DNA of 64,000 nucleotides. Source: Strigamia acuminata. Lineage: Eukaryota; Arthropoda; Chilopoda; Geophilomorpha; Linotaeniidae. Shown here one piece after another: positions 22,468-33,100 of this stretch. The DNA is taken from the NCBI GenBank assembly GCA_949358305.1, contig OX442317.1, forward strand, positions 9,550,186 through 9,614,185. The letters run 5' to 3'. How positions within the stretch are numbered: position 1 is the stretch's first letter; each line of letters starts with the position of its first letter. Made by a program: the position numbers and the translations under genes. The notes below the pieces were generated by a model that was not told where the DNA came from, did no database searches, and was given only the letters and a program-made list of their open reading frames with translations.

Positions 22468-25400
22468 ATGTTTTGCACAATAATAATTCTCCTTCTGTGT
22501 TCAACTGAGGTGTGGTTACAACAAATAAATGTACAGTACCAAAACATGACACAATTTAAAGGACGGAATATCCTCATTATCTATATGTACAACGGCTACC
22601 TCAATAGCTGGTACGAAGCACTGACGCACTGCGTTCATCAAAATATGGATCTCGTTAAAATCGATTCGGCTGAGAAAAATGCAATTATCACATCTGCTAT
22701 GAAGGGTCTTCCCGTCCACAGTAAGTACAAGACGGAAATGGGTGTGGACGAACGCATTTCATAATACATTTTACGAAACACTAGCGGCATTCAAAAATTA
22801 AAATAACAATTTTAGTTTAAGTGTATTTTAAGTTTTAACATGGGTTTAAACAGGAAATGATGTCATTTTTGGTTTAAAATTGAAGTAAAACACAAAATAT
22901 TTTAGTTTTTGAATGCAGCTAGTGGTAAGTTTTTAAAAAAATTAGTTATCAATTTTTTTAAAATAAAACATCTAATTTCGCTGACAAATTTCATTTCACA
23001 CATGCTTGGGACGAGTTTGGCCATCAATTTGAAAAACCACTGAAATCCAATGACGATGTGCAATCAAGTTCAGATTTCACCATAAAACTTTTTAAAAATA
23101 ACTTTTGTCACATTTTAAAAAAATGTAATCACATTTGCCTGCCCACTTCCAATTTATTCCTCATTTGTGCATCACCATCACAATTGCTACATTTTTCTTG
23201 TTGCCAACTATTTTATCCGGATTAAATTTCCTATAAAACTCAATTGTTAATCAAAGTGGTTACGTTGATACGTTCATGTCTGACATAAACATATTATTCT
23301 CATGACGTGCTGCGACTGCTTGAGAGATGCATTAAGATACTTGTACAATTGTACATTGGTAAAAATACTAAAAACTACTAAAAACTAAAATACTAAAAAC
23401 AAATAAGGTTAGGTTTGTGGGGTCAAAGAAGATAAAAACCTCGAAAACATTGTTTTGAGAAAACGTGCGTTGAGAAAACGAACCCCCATCAATAGATCTC
23501 AACCGATCACAGCGCGTTATTAAAACAATACCTACGCTCATGTCGGAATGAACGTAGCCACCGCCATTATTAATACAGATCGAACCTCACTATTACGAAC
23601 AGGTCGGGGAACCAAAATTCATTCTTAATAACGAGAGTTCTTAACAACGAGTACTTCGTTATAACAAATTAGTTCGTTATAACGATAAAAACCTAAGAAA
23701 CACAATTTACAAAAATGGGAAAAATTGTAACGAAGATGATTCTGGCCGTTTTGGGTGTATTTCTCATTATTTTTACATTTTACATGTATTTCTCATGATT
23801 TTTACATTTTACATGTATTTCTCATGATTTTTACATTTTACATGTATTTCTCATGATTTTTACATTTTACATGTACTACTCATGATCTTGACGTTTTTAT
23901 GTGTATTTTCTTAAGAATCCCACAGTTTTTGTATATTTTCTCAGTTTTGAGGTGCATCAAAATGCATCATAGTGACAAGACACTTTCAAAATGCCAAAAT
24001 CATGAGAAAATACACATTAAAACATCAAAATCATGAGAAAATACACATTAAAACATCAAAATCATGAGAAAATACACATTAAAACATCAAAATCATGAGA
24101 AAATACACATTAAAACATCAAAATCATGAGAAAATACACATTAAAACATCAAAATCATGAGAAAATACACATTAAAACATCAAAATCATGAGAAAATACA
24201 CATTAAAACATCAAAATCATGAGAAAATACACATTAAAACATCAAAATCATGAGAAAATACACATTAAAACATCAAAATCATGAGAAAATACACATTAAA
24301 ACATCAAAATCATGAGAAAATACACATTAAAACATCAAAATCATGAGAAAATACACATTAAAACATCAAAATCATGAGAAAATACACATTAAAACATCAA
24401 AATCATGAGAAAATACACATTAAAACATCAAAATCATGAGAAAATACACATTAAAACATCAAAATCATGAGAAAATACACATTAAAACATCAAAATCATG
24501 AGAAAATACACATTAAAACATCAAAATCATGAGAAACTGAAGCCATTTTTAACGAGAATGTTCACAATACCAAGGCATTTGATATTTCTGGTGCATTTCC
24601 TTTTCATTGTAGTGAAATTTCGTAACAACGAAGTTTGTTACGACGAAAAATTAAACATGGGAGAAAATATGGCGGACAAACAATCAAAGCAAAAAATTTT
24701 GTCACAACGAGGAATTCGTTATAACAGTGTTCGCAATAGCAAGGATCGTCCTACAGTGTGAAATAGTATACTACAGTCGAAACTCTTTACAACAAATCGC
24801 TAGAGTTCCGAAAAATCGATTCGTTATAACGATAATTTGTTATATCGAAATTTTTTAACATGGTGTTCTATGACCAGCCAACCAAACCAGCCATTTGTAG
24901 GTATTCGTTGTATCGATAATTCGTTACATCGCGATTCGTTATAAAGAGTTTCAACTGTATACTGTCATATTTTTTAATTGTAAATATTTCTTGCTGCATG
25001 TCTTTGGCAACATAGCAAAGCTTTACTTTCGCCGGCCTTGACACTAGCTTAATTTCACCTTGTTTAGAGTTTTGGATTGGTTTGAAAAGTGACGAACCCG
25101 AAATCCTTAATGAGCTCGAAGTAACAGCAAGAGTTCCCAGCCACTTTCACTGGATCGCTCACAACGAGGCAACCCCACTGGAAGGTACATACTCCAACTG
25201 GTGTCCCGGCTACCCTAAACCTGAAGGACCGGACTACGATGCGGGCTACGAAGTTTGTGCTGGAATACGAAACGACGAATCTTGTTGGACTGCCTACGAC
25301 TGCATTCAACACAAAAGTACAGGCCACGGTTGGGTATGTGAAGACCGGATACCATTGAAAACTAAAAGCAAAGTACCGAAGTCTACAGAGACTGCCGAAT

Positions 25401-28105
25401 TCAAAGGAGCACAATACACATTCCACAATCAAGTGGACTTGACTTGGAAAGAAGCGGATGAGAAATGCAATAAAAAGTCACAAAAACTGGTCAGTATTCG
25501 AAGCAAAGAGGAGCTGCAGTTCCTACAGAACCAAGTGAAAACTAAAAACCTAAGTACATATTTGCAGTAGGTGCGTCCAATTCTTGGGAGGATAAGAGAT
25601 TCATTCTCCTTTAAGTCCCGAAAAGATTAAGTCACAAATTCTTTGGCTGGGTGTACAGTTGTGTTCAAAAAAACTGGACCCTCACTCTAGGCTGGTAATG
25701 GCAGAGTTTACAGTTGACGTCATGATGACGTCACACCCGTTCGAAAACGAGGCTAAGGGGTATAAACAAACCCAAATAGCATAGGATTCTCAATACAATG
25801 TACATAAAACCTGATTATTTGTTTGGCAAATTTTATTTTAAAGATGAATCGCACATTTTCAAAATTTTTATATGTTTATTAACATACTTTTACTTCTTTT
25901 TAATTATTTTCCACATTTTTTCACTGGTTTAAAATGTTTTTTGGTTTGGTCATTTTTGTCTTCAGATCAGCGGATGGACTAATTGTCAGCTGTCAATCGT
26001 CAGCCGACAATTTTTGGCATTCTGCTTGCGAATTTTGGCCGTCAGCTGTCTACTTTTGCGTCCGACCATCAGCCGTCAATTGTCGCGGCCGTCAGCTGTA
26101 GTTTGTCTTCGCCCGACGATTTGTTGGCCGTCAGCTGACGATTTTTGGCCATCGCCGTCGACTGACGCGGCCATCGCCGTCGACTGACGCGGCCATCGCC
26201 GTCGACTGACGCGGCCATCGCCGTCGACTATCGCGGCCATCAGCTGTTGCGTCCGACTGTCAGCTGGCGATTGTTGGCCGACAGCTGACAATTTTTGGCC
26301 GTTGCTGTCGACTGTCGCGACCGTCAGCTGCAGATTGACGCGGCCGTCAGCTGACAATTTTTGGCCATCGCCGTCGACTGACGCGGCCATCAGCTGTTGC
26401 GTTCGACCGTCAGCTGGCGATTGTTGGCCGACAGCTGACGATTTTTGGCCGTCAGCCGACGACTGTTGCGTCCGACCATCAGCCGTCAATTGTCGCGGCC
26501 GTCAGCTGTAGATTGTCGCGGCCTTCGCCGTAGATTGTCGCGGCCTTCGCCCGACGATTTGAGGCCGTCAGCTGGTGATTGTCGGCCGACAGCTGACAAT
26601 TTTTGGCCGTTGCTGTCGACTGTCGCGACCGTCAGCTGCAGATTGTCGCGGCCTTCGCCCGACGATTTGAGGCCGTCAGCTGGTGATTGTCGGCCGACAG
26701 CTGACAATTTTTGGCCGTTGCTGTCGACTGTCGCGACCGTCAGCTGCAGATAAACGCGGCCGTCGCTGTCGACTGTCGCGGTCGTCAGCTGGCGATTGTT
26801 GACTGTCGACAGTCGGCAGCTGACGGCCAAAAATCGTCAGCTGACGGCCTCAACAGTCGACAGCGACGGCCGCGTCAATCTGCAGCTGACGGTCGCGACA
26901 GTCGACAGCAACGGCCAAAAATTGTCAGCTGTCGGCCAACAATCGCCAGCTGACAGTCGGACGCAACAGCAGTCGGACGCAACAGCTGATGGCCGCGATA
27001 GTCGACGGCGATGGCCGCGTCAGTCGACGGCGATGGCCAAAAATCGTCAGCTGACGGCCAACAAATCGTCGGGCGAAGACAAACTACAGCTGACGGCCGC
27101 GACAATTGACGGCTGATGGTCGGACGCAAAAGTAGACAGCTGACGGCCAAAATTCGCAAGCAGAATGCCAAAAATTGTCGGCTGACGATTGACAGCTGAC
27201 AATTAGTCCATCCGCTGATCTGAAGACAAAAATGACCAAACCAAAAAACATTTTAAACCAGTGAAAAAATGTGGAAAATAATTAAAAAGAAGTAAAAGTA
27301 TGTTAATAAACATATAAAAATTTTGAAAATGTGCGATTCATCTTTAAAATAAAATTTGCCAAAGAAATAATCAGGTTTTATGTACATTGTATTGAGAATC
27401 CTATGCTATTTGGGTTTGTTTATACCCCTTAGCCTCGTTTTCGAACGGGTGTGACGTCACAGTGACGTAACTGTAAACTCTGCCATTGAAATTGTGAGTA
27501 TTTTCGTATTTTGCCACTAGGTGAAACATCAGACATCAACAGGTGACAATACTTGTATAGCAGACAAGGGTATACAAGTATTGTCACCTGTTGATGTCTT
27601 GTGTTAAACCTAGTGGCAAAACACAAAATTACTCACAATTTCAATTGCCAGCCTAGAGTGAGGGTCCAGTTTTTTTAACCCGACTGTATGTTGTCAAATT
27701 ACTACGTTCATTCCAAGCCGGTTAACTTCTTCGAAATCATTTCTCAGACAGTCATTTCTACTTCAAAAGTGACTTATGGAAGAGGCAAAAAAGAAGAATT
27801 GATTTCTCCCTTCACAAATTGAACGCACCTATTGATAGAAAATTGGAAATTAATCCACTGTTATCTTAGATTATTGGATCGGTTTAGCAGCAACCATCAC
27901 AGATGCAAAGACCAGACGTGTAGAATGGCATTGGAATGCACATTCAGACAAGAACTATTTCAGTAACTGGTGTTCTCCAGACAGGACACAAATGGGAATT
28001 AATGATACCTGTGCTTTCATTAGGGCAGATGAGCTCTGTTGGCAGAACTGGGCATGTGATAACGATAATGGTCTCCCTAATGGAGTTATATGTAAAGGCA
28101 ATTAG
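22468..28105 (+). CDS. Secreted double C-type-lectin-like protein CTL6
   Basis: Exons 22468-22720, 25068-25553 and 27870-28105 join to 975 nt (324 aa), phase 1. Signal peptide MFCTIIILLLC. CTLD1: SWYEALTHC, FWIGLKSD, NWC, VC, SCW, DC, WVC. CTLD2: LTWKEADEKC, YWIGLAAT, NWC, TC, LCW, AC, VIC. Exons 2 and 3 are about 90% or more identical to those of CTL7, so these are the youngest duplicates in the array. Intron 1 (2.3 kb) holds a pogo-like element with a 31-bp satellite. Intron 2 (2.3 kb) holds the three-level transposon nest with the large palindrome, which could affect splicing or stability of the transcript. Confidence 0.93.
23576..24753. mobile_element. Pogo/Tigger-like nonautonomous element containing a satellite
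   Basis: Ends (CAGATCGAACCTCACTATTA... and an imperfect complement near 24727-24751, about two-thirds identical) and many internal CGTTATAACGA palindromes resemble pogo-type terminal regions. Between the ends lie a 29-bp tandem repeat (23756-23880) and a 31-bp tandem array. No transposase ORF. Confidence 0.5.
23985..24536. repeat. 31-bp minisatellite, about 17-18 copies
   Basis: Unit contains CATCAAAATCATGAGAAAAT followed by ACACATTAAAA, with start-to-start distance exactly 31 bp (CATGAG at 24001, 24032, 24063). Copies are almost identical, implying recent expansion. The preceding 29-bp repeat at 23756-23880 looks like its diverged reverse complement. Confidence 0.95.
24774..24957. mobile_element. 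Pogo-like MITE
   Basis: TA-flanked, ends CAGTCGAAACTCTTTACAA and TTATAAAGAGTTTCAACTG, internal TCGTTATAACGA palindromes. In CTL6 intron 1, next to the larger pogo-like element. Confidence 0.75.
25656..27686. mobile_element. T1 MITE, copy 3, split by an insertion (middle layer)
   Basis: TA-flanked ends CAGTTGTGTTCAAAAAAACTGG-type (left) and the complement (right), sharing about 20 identical bases into GGACCCTCACTCTAGGCTGG. Its core resumes at 27488 (GAAATTGTGAG...) and matches T1 copy 1. Everything from about 25697 to 27487 interrupts it. Confidence 0.8.
25697..27487. mobile_element. Giant foldback palindrome with GTCAGCTG-type repeats (inner layer)
   Basis: The two halves are inverted copies from AATGGCAGAGTTTACAGTT inward. 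I could follow near-identity for about 270 bp of unique AT-rich arm, then through about 400 bp of short GC-rich repeats (GGCCGTCAGCTGACGATTTT, GCCATCGCCGTCGACTGACG and variants) on both sides, with a centre of the same repeats near 26.4-26.8 kb. Differences in the arms are few. Long open frames here are by-products of the repeats. Architecture recalls Drosophila foldback elements (terminal inverted repeats made of short tandem repeats), but no sequence match is claimed. Confidence 0.85.
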
Positions 28106-30109
28106 TTACATTAAAGATTTCTCAAGCAATAATATAAATGGTTGTTTCACTTATTTTCCTTAACTTATCTTAAGCCACCATGATAAGATCTGCATTAGTG
28201 ATTGTGGATTTTTAAATTTATAATGTAGGAGCAATTTTATTTTGATTTTGGCAATATACTATTCTGTTTGTTCCCATTCTGCTGCGTATGTTTCATACAC
28301 ACATACTGTATAAAGCTAGGTTCACACTTGTGTTCACCCTAAACGCCATGCAAGCCGCTTGCGTCCAAAAATTCGTGACATTGACGCCAATTCCTGCTTC
28401 AACTGAAAGTTGAAGTAAGCAACGCAACGCAAGGAAAAGTCTTGCGGCCAACTATTCACGATCGACTCCAACTCCCTTCGATTCACGTCTGGCTGGTGAG
28501 ACTTTGCCACATGGTTAATTCTTGCAAACAGGCTGCCGTTTTCAGATTCTGGAACTAGTTCCAGGTTTCATTGAAACCACCTGATTGACCAAACGCAACA
28601 TCAATTGTTTCAGCTCAATCCAATAAAAGATATTGAATTCGGAATCAGATGTATTGTCACGCGTACGGATCGTACCGTGCATCGGCCGATCCGTGGCATG
28701 CGATTTAACACACTGAATTGCTAAATTTCACCGATAGATGGCGTTGCCAGCAGGTGACATCATCGGATCATTTAACTTTCCCAATTGGGGGGATCAGAAC
28801 GTAACTTAATGAATGAAATTGGAGAGTTAAGTCAGTTCTCTCATGCACTTCAACTGGTATGCTTGCTTTGCTTAGAGAAGACTTTGAGTCAGCCTGTTTT
28901 AGGCATGGCCTTTGTCTTTCTCTAATTGATAAGATTTATTGAGTTGATATGGTCACATAAAAGTTTGTTTTATTGTGTAAATTGAATTGGATCTTAATGA
29001 TTGTCACAGTCATTTAAGTTGAATTAATGAAATTAATAACTTAGTAATTGCAGACAGCACCACTGTCTGATTTGAATAAAATTGATTTGGATTAAGTTAA
29101 CAAAAAGCCTTGAGTCATTCCTTCTTTCCAACAAACATCAAACAGTATACAGGGTGAACCAAATGTCTGTTCCCCCCTCAAATATTTCCTCAGCAATTGC
29201 ATCTAGGCCAACTTTGATGAAGCGATCGTATAGGAAGTTGGGTGAGAGCAATCCAATGATGTCATCAAATTTGACCTTGAAGGCCATTTCAGAAAATCCG
29301 ATTTCGGGAAAGCAACACATAGGGTCGCTTTCGTTAATTTCGTTGATTTTCAGCCATCTTGAATTACACATAGAGCAATCAGAGCAGTTATTTGTTTGAA
29401 ATTTAATAATTGCAATTGGGAAAATTGCAATTGCAATTGGGAAAATCATGAGTTTCATGACATTTCAGCCGCGTTTGAACTCTCGAATGCGGCCGACTTT
29501 GTTTAAATGTCCCGCATTGCAAACAGGAAGTTGATCCCATGGTTCACATTGCGCATGCGCAACAGTTGGATTACGGGAAATTTTAAGGCCATTCAAAGTT
29601 GAAATCAGATTTCCTTGATTTCAGAAAATCAAGAAAATCACGATTTCGGAAATCGATTTAATATTGAACGCACCTAATGTAAGTTATTGATAAGTTACAC
29701 ATTACTATGCAAACAAAACAAAAGTTCTATTCGTTTTGTTTTATTTTTATTTTATAAAAACAACAATAACCTTAATATTTCATTTAGGAGCATTCCATAA
29801 TAAGTCATTTAATTCACTCATTTTTATGTGAGGTCGAATCTAATGTGACTGACTTGTGAGGCCGAAGCGTTTGGCGACGAGATGGTTGCTGCTAAGGTAA
29901 CATTAAAAATAACAACCGAAAATATTAAAATTACGACGACGATCAGGTGGATGCATTATCCCATTTCTTTTTAGGTTCAAAATTGGGTTGCCAAAAAGAG
30001 AATGGTTATTTTGGCAGTTGAAGCCTACCAGGCTCTAAATCCAGTGAGTAATACTCACTGTGTACTCACAGTAAATATTAATCTGTACCATAATGAATAC
30101 AACACTAAA
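28106..30109. other. Intergenic, no gene seen
   Basis: Contains R1 copy 3 (28314-28615) and a possible transposon end (CAGGGTGAACCAAATGTCTG at about 29150). A right-hand ATTGAACGCACCTA terminus lies at about 29670 with no partner found. No supported coding region. Confidence 0.5.
28314..28615 (+). repeat. Dispersed repeat R1, copy 3
   Basis: Begins GGTTCACACTTGTGTTCACC and shares the GCTTGCGTCCAAAAATTC, TGACGCCAATTCCTGCTTCA and CTGGAACTAGTTCC blocks with copy 2. Confidence 0.75.
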
Positions 30110-30142
30110 CAATTACTAAATCCGACTCCAGGATGTGTAAAC
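30110..30142 (+). promoter_or_regulatory. CTL upstream element, CTL7 copy
   Basis: CAATTACTAAATCCGACTCC plus AGGATGTGTAAAC, ending about 55-60 bp before the start codon. Confidence 0.65.
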
Positions 30143-30194
30143 AAGCTATAAACATTTCAGTCCTTACAACACTACCAGGACACAATACTGAATT

Positions 30195-33100
30195 ATGTTT
30201 TCTGCAATAATAATTCTAATTTTATGTTCAACTGAGGTGTACTTACAAGACATAAATATACAGTACAATAACACTGTACAATTTAAAGGACGGAACATCA
30301 TAATTATTATTAACGGCCACCGCAGTAGCTGGTACGAAGCACTGACTTACTGCGTTCATCAAAATATGGATCTTATCACCATCGATTCGACTGAGAAAAA
30401 TACATTTATCACATCCGCTATTGTGGGTGCTCCCGCCCACAGTAAGTACCATTTAGTTTTTTTCTACCTATGATGGGCCCATCTTGTCAGCAGTTTCAAG
30501 AAGTCAAAGTGTGCATATTTTGAGCAATTAATCCTCGGAGGCATAAGGGTAAAATGTGCCGTTTTGGTATAAGGCATTACGAATTTATGGACAATTTTCA
30601 GGACCATTGGTCAAAGCGCAATTTATTTTTTTTGTAGTTCTCTACTAATTTTATAGAGGGCGCCATATAAACAAAAACACAAATTTTCAGCGAAAAAAAA
30701 TGGGTAGGAAAAAAATTTTCTTATTAAAGAAACAGCTTGTCCATAAATCTGTATGGCCTTATGGCTCCAAGGGTTAATGTATTATTTTATTACATTTCAG
30801 CAAAATGTAACAAATTTGACTTTTCATTCGCCACACGTGTGGCGAAACCTGGCAAGATAGCGTGCCCACTGCCCACCTCTGTACTTTTACTACCAAATGG
30901 TTTAAAAACATATTTTACAATACGAGGAGGGTACCCCAAAATAACCGGAATTCTCTTCCGGTGGGCAGACTCCTTTTAGTACAAGTGTGGCATACTCGGA
31001 ATCACCTGATGCGTGTCGCTGGCCATTACTTATTCCTAACAATAATTCTTATCAATTCATTCTTGATGTTTAATCTTAACAAATCTTCTGGTACAGTGTA
31101 ATTCAATTGTGTGGTTGCTATGCAAGAGAGCTTAGCAACCACACTCGGTTCCGACATGTATAGTACGTAAAGAAGTCGACAAGGAATACAAATCTGTGAG
31201 AAACTTAATTGCAACTAAATTAATCGATACAAAGACAGCTGGCTAACTTGACCTTTGCACACTGATGATTACAGTAGGTGCATTCAAAAAGTCTAAAACG
31301 TATGCAAAACTCGTTTCGTGTTTGCACGTGACGTCGTTCCCATTGAATAACATGTTATTCAATGGGAATGGGAATGACGTCACGTACAAACACGAAACGA
31401 GTTTTGCATACGTTTTAGACTTATTGAATGCACCTAGTATCAGTCTGTAAAACAAGCTTCGTCTCGCAGCGTCTCAGCAACTCCAGCTGACAGACTGATG
31501 CAGATACCAGCAGGTTCCATTGTATTATCACTTGCCAACCAATATCACGTAAAAATGTATTACAAAATGCATTTTTGTGAAACACAAAGCATTTTTCAAT
31601 ACATTAACTGCAATATAATTCCAATGTATTTTTGAACCATACGAACAAATTGCCACCACAGTGAATTTATCCAAATATGTAACATCTTCTTCCTGGTACC
31701 ATAAAATATTGTTTCATGAATAACTGAAGAATTGCCAAACATCAAATAACCTTACTTGCATTTCACCTTGTCTAGAGTTTTGGATTGGTTTGAAAAGTGA
31801 TGAACCCGAGACCATTAATGAGATTGAAGTAACAGCAAGAGTTCCCAGCCACTTTCACTGGATCGCTGGCAACGAGGCAACCCCACTGGAAGGTAAATAC
31901 ACCAATTGGTGTCCCGGCTACCCTAAACCTGAAGGACCGGACTACGATGCGGGATACGATGTTTGTGCAGCAATACGAAACGACAAAACTAACTGTTGGA
32001 CTGCCTACGACTGCATTCAGAACAAAAGTATAGGCCACGGTTGGGTATGTGAAGACCGAATACCGCCTAAAACTAAAAACAAATTACCAAAGACTACGGA
32101 AAATGCCCAATTCAAAGATGCGCAATACACATTCCACAATCAAGCGGACTTGACTTGGAAAGAAGCGGATGAGAAATGCAGTAAAAATTCACAAAAACTG
32201 GTCAGTATTCGAAGCAAAGAGGAGCTGCTGTTTCTACAGAACCAAGTGAAAATAAAAAAGCTAAGTATGTATTTACAATAGGTGCGATCAATTCTTGGCA
32301 AGATAACAGATTTATTCTCCTTAAATTCCCGCAAATATTAAGTCACAACTTCATTAGTTGAATGTACGTTGTATTGCTAACAATACAATAGGGGGTTTCA
32401 TTAATTAAGCAATTTTGTAATTTTGCAACTTTAGCAATTTTGCACTTTTGGATTTGTCACATGATATCAGTTCCACCAATCATGTGCATAATTGCAAAAA
32501 CACAAAACAGAAAAAATACACAATCACAAAATCAAAGGTAGTTTTGCTATTTTGGCAAAAATGGCAGCAGCCAAACTCAATCCAAGTGGCCACCACAAAT
32601 TGTGATTAATGATTAGTTTCAAAAACAATCTCATAATTTTGCAATTTTGCAATTATTTAAATAGTCACGTGACTTCCTATCCACCATATTAGGTTATAGT
32701 TATATCCAACCAATTTTAAAATGTGATGCAAAAAAACTAGTTCTTATTTGTGTGATGGAACAAAATATTTTTTAATAAGGTGCATTTTAATAAATACTAG
32801 CTGTTCACCCACAAAGCCAAAGCCATAGATCAGACAAATGTATACAACCAAATCATAAAATAAATTTTTGCAAAACTAAACCAAACCCATAATAATGCAA
32901 CCCAAACCCAAACCACACCAAACCAAAACCAATGCCAATCTGGCCAATACCCAAACACAATCAAACCCAAAAGTTAACCTAAACCCAATGCCAATCCAGC
33001 CAATTCAATTTTGGCCCAAACCACTGCAACCTGCTATTTTGTCCTCCTTTATTATTCAACCACTTTTTCCAACTTTTTCTTATAAATCAACCCAAAAAAG

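Larger units (their letters stand above)
25568..27831. mobile_element. TAGGTGCG-bounded element, outer layer of a nest (CTL6 intron 2)
   Basis: Left end TAGGTGCGTCCAATTCTTGG and right end AATTGAACGCACCTA sit at the same positions relative to the exons as in CTL7 (32279-34555), so the outer element was in the ancestral intron before CTL6/CTL7 duplicated. It has since received a T1 MITE. Confidence 0.7.

Noticed and set aside
23985-24536. Regular repeat considered as a CRISPR array
   Set aside because: Units are contiguous 31-bp tandem repeats with no unique spacers, in animal DNA.
26076-27171. Many long ORFs on both strands with Ala/Asp/Gly/Arg/Gln repeats (ADGR, SSADGQ)
   Set aside because: They arise from GTCAGCTG-type repeats in the foldback arms, appear in several frames at once and have no start or codon signal.
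29138-29458. 106-aa minus-strand ORF ending at a CAGGGTGAACCAAATG motif
   Set aside because: Contains AATTGCAATTGGGAAAA duplications and no protein pattern; more likely a transposon end without coding role.
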